Part shown: positions 31,508 to 42,068 of the stretch, in pieces | How positions within the stretch are numbered: position 1 is the stretch's first letter | Layout of the letters: each line of letters starts with the position of its first letter | Assembly: GCA_004431415.1 (NCBI GenBank) | Contig: QPMI01000408.1 | Location: forward strand, 806,001-870,000 | Direction of reading: 5' to 3' | Origin: Cyanophora paradoxa | Lineage: Eukaryota > Glaucocystophyceae > Cyanophorales > Cyanophoraceae | DNA length: 64,000 nt | The notes under the pieces: model-generated | What the model was told of the DNA's origin: nothing | What the model saw: only the letters and a program-made list of their open reading frames with translations | Database searches by the model: none | Position numbers and translations under genes: made by a program

Positions 31508-33850
31508 CTAGTCCTTGCCGCGCTTGCCGCCCTTGGGCTTCTTGCCCTTCTTGGGGCGGTCCTCGTCGGAGTCCCCGCGGTCCTTGGGCTCCTCGTCGTC
31601 GGCGGCGCGCGCGCGGAGCTGCTTGGCGCCGCGGCCGTGCTTCCGGCCGCCGCGCTCGCGGCGCTCGCGGCGCTCCGATCGCGAGCCTGCTCGCGCGAGG
31701 CGTCGATGGAAGGTCTCGGAAGAGCGGGCGGGAGGGAACCTCCGGCGGCCAGGAAGGCGGCCGTCATGGCCTCGGGCGTGCCGACCGCGAGGGTGGCGGT
31801 CGCCTGCTTGTCAAACTTGCGCAGCTCGTGAGGGCCGAGGGGCGGGTTCTGCAGGAACGACGACGTGCCGCGGCCGGAGGAGCTGCGCAGGAGCTTCGCC
31901 GAGTCGGGCCAGGCCGCGACCGCCTGGCCCGCCTGGTTGAGAGAGCGAGTGAGGTCCGCGGAGGGCCGCATGTAGGCCCGGAGGACCGAGAGAGCGCGGA
32001 CGGCCTCCCGCAGGCGGTGGTACAGCGGCCGCGTGAGGGCGTCCCACTCGCGGAGGAGCTCGCCGTTGCGGCCACAGGCGCCGCCCGGCATGCGGGCGCG
32101 GATCTCGCCGATGCGCGCGACGAGGCCGATGGCGTTCTGCACGTTGGCCTGGGCGAGCCCTTGCGTCACGAGGGCCCAGCAGAACTCGAGCGTCTCCCGG
32201 ATGCAGAAGAGGCCGAAGTTCGCGATCATGGGCGCGACTTGGTGATCGACCGCGCCGGCGGCGCTGCCCGCGATGTTGTTGCCGCCGGGCATGAGGTAGT
32301 TGGTGAAGCCCTGCTCGATCTGGCGGAGGCGCTCGGCGAGCTCGGTGGCCGCGGTGTGCAGGCCAGTCTCCGCGGCGGGCAGCTGGAGGCCGACGAGGTT
32401 GGCGGGGCGAACGAGGTCGGCCGGGAGGCGGCCAGTCGGCGCCGCGGCCGACGGCTTTGCCCGCTTCGTCTCCTTCCGCGAGGGAACGGCGGAGGCCTCG
32501 GAGGAGGAGTCGGAATCTGACTCGGGGAGGCTGGCGCCCGACGAGGCGGAGCTGGAGTCGTCCGCGTCGGACGGGTCGCCGGACGCGGCGGACTTCCGGC
32601 TCGGGGCGGGGAGGCGGAGCGGGCGCGCTTGCTGCCGGCCGACTTGGTTGCCGGCGAGGACTTGCGGCGGTCCTTGCCGGCGGGCCGGTCCTTGGCGCGA
32701 TCGCGGCGCGACTCGCGGTGGTCGCGCTGGTTCTGCGCGTCCCCGGCTGCAGCGGCGCCGGCCGGGGGCCCGGTCTGGGCGGGGGCTGTCCCCGCGGCGA
32801 TTGCGGGGGTCGGTGCGGCAAGCTGGAAGCCGGCCTGTGGGGCCCACGTTCCCGTCGCGGGCGATGCGGCGGCCGCGGCGTGCTGGGCGAGCCAGACGAG
32901 GTCCGGCGGGCCGTTGCCCGCCAGCAGCGCCGCGCGCGTGGCGGCCCAGGGGTCAGCCGGTGGGACGAACGGGGGCCCGGCCGGTGGCTGGGGCGGCGCC
33001 TGGCCGGGCTGGGTGGCGGCGTGGGGCGCATAGTGCGGGGCGGGCTGCGCCGCGGGTGTTGCCGACGGGGGCGGGAGGACGGCCAGCAGATGGCGGGCGG
33101 CCGCCGCGAGCGGTTTCGCGCCGGCGGCGGCCTGGGCCTCCTCGCGGGAGCGCTGGATGGCGGCCAGGCGCTCGGACTCTGCCGCAGCGTGAGAGGCGCG
33201 CGGCGAGGCGGGGTACGGGGCGAACCCGTGAGGGGCGGTGGGAGCCGCACGATCTCCTTGGTGGCGGAGCGCCGCTTCGGGGCGGCCGCCACGACCTTGG
33301 GCTCCGGGTCGGGGTCCGAGTCGTCTTCGGACTCCTCGCCCTCGTCGCCCGAAGCGGGTGGCGGGGGTGAGGCCGCGCGGCGCCGCTGGGGCGGGCCCCA
33401 GTCGTCGTCGGAGAAGTCGTCTTCCGGGACGACCGGGCGGCGCTTGCGCTTCGCCGGCTTGGCCGGGCGCGGGGCCGGCTCCTCAGGCGCCTCCTCCTCG
33501 GCGGAGGAGGCGGGCTTGGGCGGAGCCGTGCGGCGCGGCTGTGCCGGCGCCTTCGTCTTCTTCTTCGGCTTCTCCGCCGGAGGCGGGGCCGAGCCTTCGC
33601 CGCCGGTCGCGGCGTCCGCCGCCTTCAGCGGGGCGGTACGCGCTTCCGTCCCGTCGGAGGAAGCGAGCGCTTCGCCGTCGCCGGTGGCGGGGCGGACGAG
33701 CTGGAGGCGCCGGGGGCGGAGCCCGAGGCGGGGGCGTCCGGCTCGGCGGGAGCCGGAGCGTCGGCGCCGGCGTCGACGTCGATGACGTCGGCCGCTGGTT
33801 TGCGCAGCCGAGTTGACCCGCGGGCGGGCCGAGCGTAGAGGCTACGGCCC
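31508..33850 (-). CDS. gag-like structural protein of retrotransposon copy 2
   Basis: The N-terminal half is low-complexity, acidic and Pro/Ala-rich (VIDVDAGADAPAPAEP, then DFSDDDWGPP). A KR-rich patch and a globular alpha-helical region follow (TGRLPADLVRPANLVGL, QGFTNYLMPGGNNIAG, LFCIRETLEFCWALVTQGL, ELRKFDKQATATLAVGTPE). A charged tail ends at the stop 31508-31510 in a shifted frame. No zinc knuckle or protease was seen, which is usual for YR retroelements. Borders and one internal frame change are approximate. Confidence 0.5.
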
Positions 33851-33922
33851 TTCCTGCCCGGGGAGTTCCAGGCCTCCTCGATCGCCCCGAGATGGAAGTG
33901 CGTCTCCGCGAGACCCCAAGGC

Positions 33923-35010
33923 TCAACGAGCTGGTCCCATGGAATCTACGCCGGAGTGAGGTGTAGCGAGGGGTGCCGGGCGAGGGCGGTTCAGGCGGAC
34001 CTCGCTGTCGGGCAGGTCCAGCGGCTGAAGGCTTGCCGGCCAGGAGCGGGACGGTGCGGCCCGCGACGGGCCGGGGCACAGGCCAAGGGCGGCGGCGTAG
34101 TCGTTGCGCAGGGCGGTGCGCAGCTCCGCGATGCCGGAGGCCGCGCCCTGTTCTTGCCCGGTGAAGGCCCGCACGAAGTCGCGGAACCAGGGCTGCAGGC
34201 CGGTTCCAAACGCCTTGGAGAACTTCTGTTTCTCCTGCAAGGCCGTGAGGTCGGTTCGGCGGGAGAGCGATCGCGGCCGTACCGAGTCGTGAAGCCAGGC
34301 GTGGATCATGCCGGCGCCCGCGAGGCCGGCCGCGAATTCCCACGGCAGGAGTTCGTGCGTGACGCGCCAGGCCGCGTCGTCGTCAAAACTCGCGGCCGGG
34401 AAGACGAGCGGAACGCCGAGCGGGTAGGCCAGCGTGTGGAACTCGAAGAGCTCGAGCTGGCGCGCGCCGGTGGGACCGAAGGCCCGGAGGGCGTGAAGGA
34501 CCGTGGGGACGTCGCCGAGGCGGGAGTGGAGTGTGCCCCACTCCTCCTGGGTGATGCCCAGGTCGGCGAGGTTGACGCCGGTGGCTTCGAGGCCCGAGTA
34601 GTCGTCCTTGGAGTGGATCGCGACGCAGATCGACCCGCGCGACTGGCCGATGACGCGGATCACGTAGACCGGCACGAGCACGGCAAGAAAAGCGTGCGAG
34701 GCGTCGAACTCGGGGTCGTCGGAGAACTGGCGCGGAATGAGAGCCGCCTGCGAGGGTGTGCCCGGCGCGGCGTACCGCGAGGCGCGGGACTGTCTGAGAG
34801 CCCGCGAAGGGGAACGGCGGGAAGTAGCCGGTGAGGCGGAGAAACTTGCTGCACGCGAGGAAGCGGGAGCGCCGCGGCAGGTCGCGCCAGTAGACCCAGG
34901 CCCCCATCCCGCCTTCGTGAAAGGGGGGGACTTGTCGAGCAACTCGGCCGCCAGCAGGTTCTGGCCTGCGGATCGTCGTAAGCGACGCAGCGAGGTGGCG
35001 GGAGGAGGCC
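33923..35010 (-). CDS. Retrotransposon ORF1-like protein, unknown function (copy 2)
   Basis: It is open on the minus strand to the stop at 33923-33925. The natural-looking part begins about QNLLAAELLDKSPPF and continues with WVYWRDLPRRSRF, FLAVLVPVYVIRVIGQSRG, ICVAIHSKDDYSG and LQPWFRDFVRAFTGQEQG. The ORF stays open further upstream into the leader repeats, probably only by composition, so the start is undefined. No domain was recognised. It precedes the gag-like ORF on the coding strand. Confidence 0.5.
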
Positions 35011-35089
35011 CCGAGCGAGGGTCTAGTGGGGTTCGGTGGCGGCGGCGCTGCCGCGGCGCAGCCGCGGGGCGGGGCGTCAGCGCTGGCTG

Positions 35090-36515
35090 GCGGGGCCGGA
35101 CTCCGTCGGGGACGGGAGCGGGCCGCAGCGAGGGCCGCGCGCGGCGTCCGCACTCCGAGTAGAGGGTCCGCCGCGCGAGGCGCCCGCGGGCCGTCCCGCA
35201 GCGCGAGGCGCACGCGGGGTTGAAAGTCCAGGGTAGGAGTTGCCGGCCGAGGGAGGGGCCGGTGCCGCCGCAGCAGCCCGGGGTCACAGCGAGACGCACG
35301 CGGCCCCCGGAACTCCTTGCACGGGGCCCACAGCGCCGAGCGCTCGCGGGCGGTCTCACAGCGAGGCGCTCGCGAGACCCGTGCTCCTGGTCGAAGTTCG
35401 CCGGCCGCCGGCGCGGCCGGGCTCCGTCGGGGACGGGGCGGGCCGCAGCGAGGGTCGCGCGCGGCCTCCAAACTCCGAGTAGAGGGCCCGCAGCGCGAGG
35501 CGCCCGTGGGCCGTCCCGCAGCGCGAGGCGCACGCGGGGGTTGTATGCCAGGGGGGAGTTGCCGGTTGAGGGGGAGGGTCGGCGCCGCGGTCGCAGCCCG
35601 GGGCCACAGCGAGACGCGCGCGGCCCTGGAACTCCTTGCACTGGGCCCACAGCGCCGAGCGCTCGCGGGTGGTCTCGCAGCGATGCGCTCGCGAGACCCG
35701 TGCTCCTGGTCGAAGTTCGCCGGTCGCAGGTGCGGCCGGGCTCCGTCGGGGACGGTGTGGGCCGCAGCGAGGGTCGCGCGCGGCCTCCGAACTCCGAGAA
35801 GAGGGCCCGCAGCGCGAGGCGCCCGCGGGCCGTCCCGCAGCGCGAGGCGCACGCGGGGTGAAGGCCGGGTTGGGAGTTGCCGGCCGCAGGGGCGGCCGGC
35901 GCCGCGGTCGCAGCCCGGGGTCACAGCGGGACGCACGCGACCCCGGAACTCCGTGCACGGGACCCACAGCGCTGGGCGCTCGCGGGCAGTCTCACAGCGA
36001 AGTGCTCGCGAGACCCGTGCTCCTAGTCGAAGTTCGCCGGCCGCGGGCGCGGCCGGACTCCGTTGGGACGGGGCGGGCCGCAGCGAAGGTCGCGCGCGGC
36101 CTCCGGCCTCTGAACTCCGAGTAGAGGGCCCGCAGCGCGAGGCGCCCGCGGGCCGTCCCGCGGCGCGAGGCGCACGCGGGGTTGAAGGCCAGGTTGGGAG
36201 TAGCCGGCCGCGGGAGCGGCCGGTGCCGCGGTCGCGGCCCGGGGCCACAGCGGAATGCACGCGGCCCCGGAACTCCTAGCACGGGGGCCCACAGCGCGAC
36301 GCGCCCGCGGGCCCGTCTCGCAGCGAGGTGCTCGCGAGAACCGTGCTCCTGGTCGAAGTTCGCCGGCCGCCGGCGCGGCCGGGCTCCGTCGGGGACGGGG
36401 TGGGCCGCAGCGAGGGTCGCGCGCGGCCTCCGAACTCCAAGTACGGGGCCCACAGCGCGCACGCTCGCGGGCCGTCCCGCAGCGCGAGGCGCACGCGAGG
36501 ACCGTACTCCGTCGT
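35090..36515. repeat. ~320-bp tandem repeats in the leader of copy 2
   Basis: It corresponds to the array at 18050-19480 with the same four units and only scattered differences. The stretch 36516-37113, up to the terminal repeat, holds only the 77-aa small ORF described for copy 1. Confidence 0.85.
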
Positions 36516-37113
36516 CTCCCCGGGTCGCGCGAGCGGCCCGGGCACCGGCCGCCGGGGAGTTGTGAGACCAGCCCCGATCGACGGCGGTGGGCCTACAGCG
36601 CGAGCGCACGCGGGCCGAGGCGATCCTGCGCGGAAGCCGCCGGGGCGCCGATGATGCGCGGCCGGTCGTCGCGTCGAGGCGGTCTCGACATGCGCGCAGG
36701 TGGTGGTCAGCCAACCGCCGGGAATCAGGTGGCGAGGTGCGGTAGCCGCTTAAACGGAAAAGAGAGGCCGGCGGCCGCGGATTGACGATGGGCCCCCGGA
36801 ATAGCCTTCGCTATACGCTAGCGAGGCGGGCGAGCCCGGTCGTGAACCTACGTACCGCCGTGGCAGTAAGGAACCAAATCTAAGCGGGAACCGCCACCCG
36901 CCGACGATTCCGGCAGGATTGCTGGTGAGAGGGTGCCTTCGGGCCAGCCGTCTACGCAGAACTGCTGCACGGTTGCTGCTGCGCGGTTGCGCCGCAGGTA
37001 ATCCTCGGCTAGTGGGCTCCAGTTGACGCCTGGGAGGCCCGTGGCCGGAAGAGCTGGGATGGTCGGCGGTCGTGCCGACATGGTGAGCTGGCGTGCTAGA
37101 AGTGCTGGCTGTG

Positions 37114-37429
37114 GCGATTTCGCTTCGCCGCTGGTCGCTTCGTGGCCTGGAGCGGCCGCGAGCGAAGCTGGGCGTGAAGGGAAACCCCGAATCAGCGTAC
37201 CCCCCGGAGCTCGGCGGCTTCAAGCCCGCCGGCTCGGCCCAACGGCTAGCTCAGCTAGTCCCTTGCGGGACGCTCGCTGCAGCCTGCTGCTTATCCCGTG
37301 CTCGCCTCGCGCCGCTCCGCGGCTAGCGAGTCGCTCAGCTCTTTTGTGCCTGGCGCTCGGCTACGGTCTTCTTTGTTCGCATTCCGTCGGCGCAAAACTC
37401 GATTTACGCATTGAGAGCGCAAATCCCGA
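37114..37429. repeat. Terminal 316-bp repeat of copy 2
   Basis: It is the 5' end of the element on the coding strand. Its last base is 37429 (CCCGA), and host DNA resumes TGCGCAGAGTC at 37430. Confidence 0.9.
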
Positions 37430-40400
37430 TGCGCAGAGTCAGACATACGTCGGAGAGCTTTTGCAAAGTCATAATACAACGCACCTTTGCTTCGTACTCC
37501 TTGCCGGGTACGAGGGTGGCGCTGTCTGGGACCGCGGTGACGAGCTTGCCCGAAACGGGGTTCACGAAGCCCCCCTCCGGGCCGGTAACCGTCCAGGAGA
37601 CGAGGTCCGTGATGACGAAAAGGCAGCTGGTGACCGGAGCGCCGCCCGTCTCCGAGTTAATGAGGAAGGCCACCTTGGCGGCCGCCGGGTCGGCGTTGGA
37701 ACAGTACGCGTCGACGGTCGGCTTGCCGGGGTTGTTCGCCTCTGTCTTCACGGGGCCGTAGGTGTCCGAGGCGCACAGGCTGCGGTCGTCCGAGGGGTCG
37801 GCGACGTTGCAGCAGGTCACGGTGATGTCATAGTCCGTCCAGGGGGCGAGGCCCGTAATCTGGACGCCAGTCTTCTCCGTCCCGCCAACGACGTTCGAGG
37901 CGTCGACGGTCGTTGTGGTCGATCCGGCCGTCGCAGAGACTGCACGCGCGGCACGCGGTCAAGCGGCTGCGGAGGAGCGATTCAGTTGAGACCATTGCGC
38001 ACCGGTGCATTTGCCGCCGTTGTATCCCTGGCCGTCGACGCCGTCCGTGCTGGAGGGCGTGAAGCCGATCGTGATGGAAGATGAGGTCTCGGTCGTCGCG
38101 CCCTCGTTGATGACGGGCGCCTGCGGCGGGTTCGGGTCGGTCTTGACAGTGCCGGAGACGGGCGAGCTCGTCTTGCTGTTCCGGTTCGTGCACGAGCCTT
38201 CGTACCTGCGAGCACAGTCAATTTCGTCGTCGTCACGTGACCAGGAAGCGAAAGGTTTTTCAATAACGCACGAGTAGGTGCGGTACGGCTTAAGGCCAGA
38301 GAAGGTGTACGAGAGAGCTGAGCCCGAAGCCGGGTCCGTCCACGTCTTCGTCTCAACATTCACACCGTCAAGCTTCAGCGTGACTGCGGCGGGCTCGCGT
38401 CAGCAGAGATTCACTCAAAATATTGTGGCTATCTGACGGCACCAGTGCAGGAGGAGTAGCCGGCCCCGCCGACGCCGTCCTTCTTCTGGCCGTCCTCAAC
38501 GCCGACGGGGGTGAAGCCGACGGTGACCGAGGAGCTGGTCTTGGAAGTCGTCACGTCCTTGGGCGTCGCGGGCTTCACGGCTGAATTCGAAAGAGGCGTG
38601 AGACGCGAAACGCGGCCGCGCTGTTGTGAAAAAAGCCCGCGCACAGGGTGTCCTGAACTTGGTGCCGTCCAGAGTGGTCGCGAGACCGGCTTGGCCGCCC
38701 GTGGCCGCAACGGGGCTGTTGGTCGAAACAGCCTGAGCGATGTAGTAGGTCCAGCAGTCGAGGCTCGAGAAGTCGACGGTGTCGATCTTGTTGTTGGTAT
38801 AGGACCAAAGACCGGAGCGGGCCGTGCCGGAGATGGGGCCCGAAGCCGGCAGCGACTCGCTCTTGAAGATGACGAGTGTGGAGGCCGCGTCGAGGGGGAC
38901 TCCCGTCGTCGTGTCGCGGCCGGTGTTGGAGATTTCATAGCCAACCCACGCCGTCGAGGTGAAGGCCGACGCATCGCTCGAGGAGCCGGTGGTCAGCGCA
39001 TCGGCGAAGGTAGGCGCGTCAGCTGCCAGAAGCGAAGCGGTGAGCAGTGCGCGCGCGCAGCGAAGCACTGCGAAACTGCCAATGCGCACCCTTCGTGACG
39101 TAGCCGTCGGTCCCCGAAGTGACAGAGGGCGAGACGCCCCCGGCCACGTTCTCGCAGGTCGCGGTGACATGGTACCGGGTGTACGCGTTCAGGCCCGTGT
39201 ACGAGAAGCTGAACGGCGACCCCGAGATTGTGACAGTCGCCGTCTGCGGCGCCGGGGGCGCGGGCGAGAGGGACGCTGCGCGGCCACGGACGTCAGAGAT
39301 TTCAGAACACGTTCTGTTCTTTGGCGCCGCAGACCAGAGCACTTGGAGTAGCCGTGGCTGTCGACGCCATCGCTGTCGCCGGAAGCCGGCACGACGCTGA
39401 AACTGAGGGCGGAGGCAGTCACGGACGGGTTCGAGAGAGTCGGCGTGGACGGGTCCACGTCTGCACAGAAGACGGAAGTCAGAAAACAGAGCGCGCGGAA
39501 GCGCGCAGTAACAAGAATGGGACTCACGGCCCGTTCGCGTGTTGGCGCCCGCCCCGGTCCACTGGAGGCCCTGCTGGGTTGGGCTGACGAGCGTCGGCTT
39601 GTTCGTGGCCTTGACCTGAAAGGCGGCTCGGCCCCGCGTGCGCAGGGCGGACGCGAATGCCGAGCTCGAGCGCACTGTGATAGTGTAGAGGGTGTAGCGG
39701 CGGAGGCCGCCGTACGCGAAGGTGAGGCCGGCGCCGGAGTTCGAGTTTAGGCTGCCGGTCTGGGTCGCGGGGCCGCTCTCGGGGGCGGGCGAGACGGTCG
39801 CCTCGAGGTCGGCGTGGAGGTCCTCGCCGAAGGTCGCGTCGCGGCCCGTGTTGCCGACGCCGAAAGTGATCGTCATGCCCGCGTCGCGCGCGCTGCCGCC
39901 GGCAGTCGCGGTCACGGCCGTCACGGAGCCCGTCGGCGCCACAGCTGGGGGTCGAGTTCGAAGCATCAGCGAACCAAAGCGAAAGTCCTGTTTGGATCGC
40001 GGCGCCGGGCACCGAGAGTGACGAAGTCTCCCGACGTGGTGACGGTCGAGGTCTTCGAGTCCTTGTTCGTGCAGGTGGCCTGGCGGGATCTTGAGGTCAG
40101 CGCCGCGCATTGCTCACAAGCAGAGTTTGCATCTTTACCTTGAGGTAGTATTTCTGGAGGGACGCAAATTAAATGCGGTCGAGAGCTCCGATCAGATAAC
40201 CCGAATCGTTCAACGCAAAAGATATCGATCAAGAGAACGGCGCACCGTATACGCGAGCAGGCCGGAGAAGGTGAGCGGGAGGGCGGCGCCGTCCGATGCG
40301 ATGTGGCTGCCGGAGCTCGGCGTCGTCAGCGTCGCGACTTGCGAGTCGTCCTTCTTGCGGAAGAGCTTGACTGCGCAAGCAGGTGATCACGAGCCCGGTA

Positions 40401-42068
40401 TAGCGAGACGCTTCTGTTGCTTGTTTGCCACGCACCCTCGCAGGAGTTGTAGCCCTTCCCGTCCACGCCGTCGCCGTTGCCGCTGGCGGGCGTGAGGTCG
40501 AACGAGACGGTGAGATCGCCGCCCTGCGCCGAGGACGGGACGATGTTCGAGATGCCGGGCGCGTTGGGGTCCGCGCTGCCGGTTTTGAAGTTTCGGTACG
40601 CGGCGTCGCTCGCGATGCCGTTCTGGTTGTTGTGGGCGGGACTGTTCGTAGCGACCACCTGTGGCGGCCGCATGAGTCCTGCACGTGCGTGTACACGCAA
40701 ATGGCAGCCGAATTCGAATCAAGCGAGCCTTTGCGATGTAATCGGCGTAGCGCTCAAGGCCGGAGAAAGTGACGCCGACGCCCGAGAGGGAGTTCTGGAA
40801 GCTCGTCGACGACGGGTCTCCAGCAATGGCGTCCGCCGCGGCGCCCTCAGTGGTGCCCTTCCAAACGCGCATCTGTGGGAGCAAGGAAAGTGATCAGGAC
40901 GTGTGAGACACGGGCGCGCGAGATGGCCTCTCCGTAGATTAAGAATAGCAACGCACGACGCCAGCCGCGTTCAGATTCAGACCGGTGACGGGGTCGCGGC
41001 CAGCGTTGTCCTGCGCAGAGAAAAAGCTCAGCGCAGCGCGGCAGCGCGAGAGAGCTCATGATCAGCGTAAAGGGCTGCGCAGACCGTCTTGAACCAGAGG
41101 GTAGCCGTCGCCTGGCTGGCGCCGCTGCCCGCAGAGGTCGCGTAGTCGTCCTGAGTGGTGCCGACTTTGCGGAAGGCAGCGTCGGGCTTCACGGCTGCGA
41201 AGACGGGTTGCTCGAAACGGGCTCGAGGATCCAGCTCGCGATCGAGAGGGGGCGGCCAAACTCACCGAGGGTGACGAAGTTCGCCGTCTGGGCGGCCGAG
41301 GTTTCCCCGGCGATGTTCTTGCAAGTGGCAGAGACGGTGTACTGCGTGTAGGCCTTCAGCGGAAGCTTGTCGGCCGGAACCTCGACCGTGATGGCCCCGT
41401 TGGCCGACGGCGTGCTGACGGCCCCGAAATCGTGAACGAGGGTCGTCGACTGGAAAAGCTGAATGTTGCAGCTCTCGTAGCCTGATCGGAATTTCGTCGT
41501 TAGTCGCGGTGCTGAAAGGAATACACTCTCCAAGGCACACCTTGCCCGTTGACACCGTCGTTGCTGGCGCCAGTCGCGGGCATCACGGTGATGCCTCCGG
41601 TAAGCCCGCCGCTTGAATTTGGCGTTCCCGGCGTGATGCTGGGCTTGTTGGGGACCGAGGCTGCGAAAGGTCGGGCTCAACCAGAAGCCCGCTTTGAGCT
41701 GGCGAATACACAGCTAAAGTGCACCTGGGGTCGTGATTTGGGTCGACACGGTGCCAGTGAGGCCGGCCTGACCTCCGGTTGCGAGCGCGGGCGAGTTGGT
41801 CGACGACACGGACACAGTGTACGTCTGCTCGGCGCATGAGTATTTCGCAGATCAGGCGCCGTCGTTATTCGAGCTGCAGAGCGCTTACGGTGTACTGCGC
41901 CAGGAAACCGAACGACGCGGTCGTTGAGGATAGCGAGTTGGTGAAGTCTGCCGGCGTGAGCGATGTCCCCGCGGATGCGCCGTCCGAGGTGCGCACAATC
42001 GAGATCTGCGCGACCAAGCGCGGTCACAGGTCTTGTCGGACGCGCGCGATTGACATTCAGACGCGGAC
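37430..42068 (-). CDS. Secreted fibronectin-III-like repeat protein, middle exons
   Basis: Many short exons encode alternating modules. One type carries DGVDGxGYxxC, seen as SSTDGVDGQGY, GNGDGVDGKGY, GDSDGVDSHGY and ASNDGVNGQG. A second has GVGNTGRDATFGED (near 39840), EISNTGRDTTTG (near 38920) and DNAGRDPVTGLN (near 40990). A third has FSYTGLNAYTRYHVTATCEN or similar, the Y-x-Y-x-V-x-x-x-C strand pattern of fibronectin-III folds. The last exon before the retrotransposon ends at 37485 (EYEAK) with donor GTGCGT at 37484. Exon borders in this block were not all resolved. The protein is probably extracellular; disulphide pairing is suggested by regularly placed Cys. Confidence 0.65.

Larger units (their letters stand above)
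26067..37429 (-). mobile_element. Ngaro/PAT-type tyrosine-recombinase retrotransposon, copy 2 (complete, 11.4 kb)
   Basis: Both ends are present. In coding order it has a 316-bp repeat (37114-37429), leader tandem repeats, ORF1, gag-like, RT-RNase H, YR, then the joined repeats 28141-27587 and 27586-27271, a 650-bp spacer and the terminal repeat 26620-26067. It has no target-site duplication, as expected for tyrosine-recombinase integration. It lies in an intron of the fibronectin-III gene in the same orientation as that gene, at the last two bases of the intron. It carries the unoccupied site of the fold-back element at 32837-32841. Frames are intact in YR and broken in RT by one missing T near 30823. 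Confidence 0.92.

Noticed and set aside
1-37429. DIRS-1-type element with inverted terminal repeats
   Set aside because: The ends are direct and split (316-bp and ~555-bp units), which is the Ngaro/PAT arrangement.
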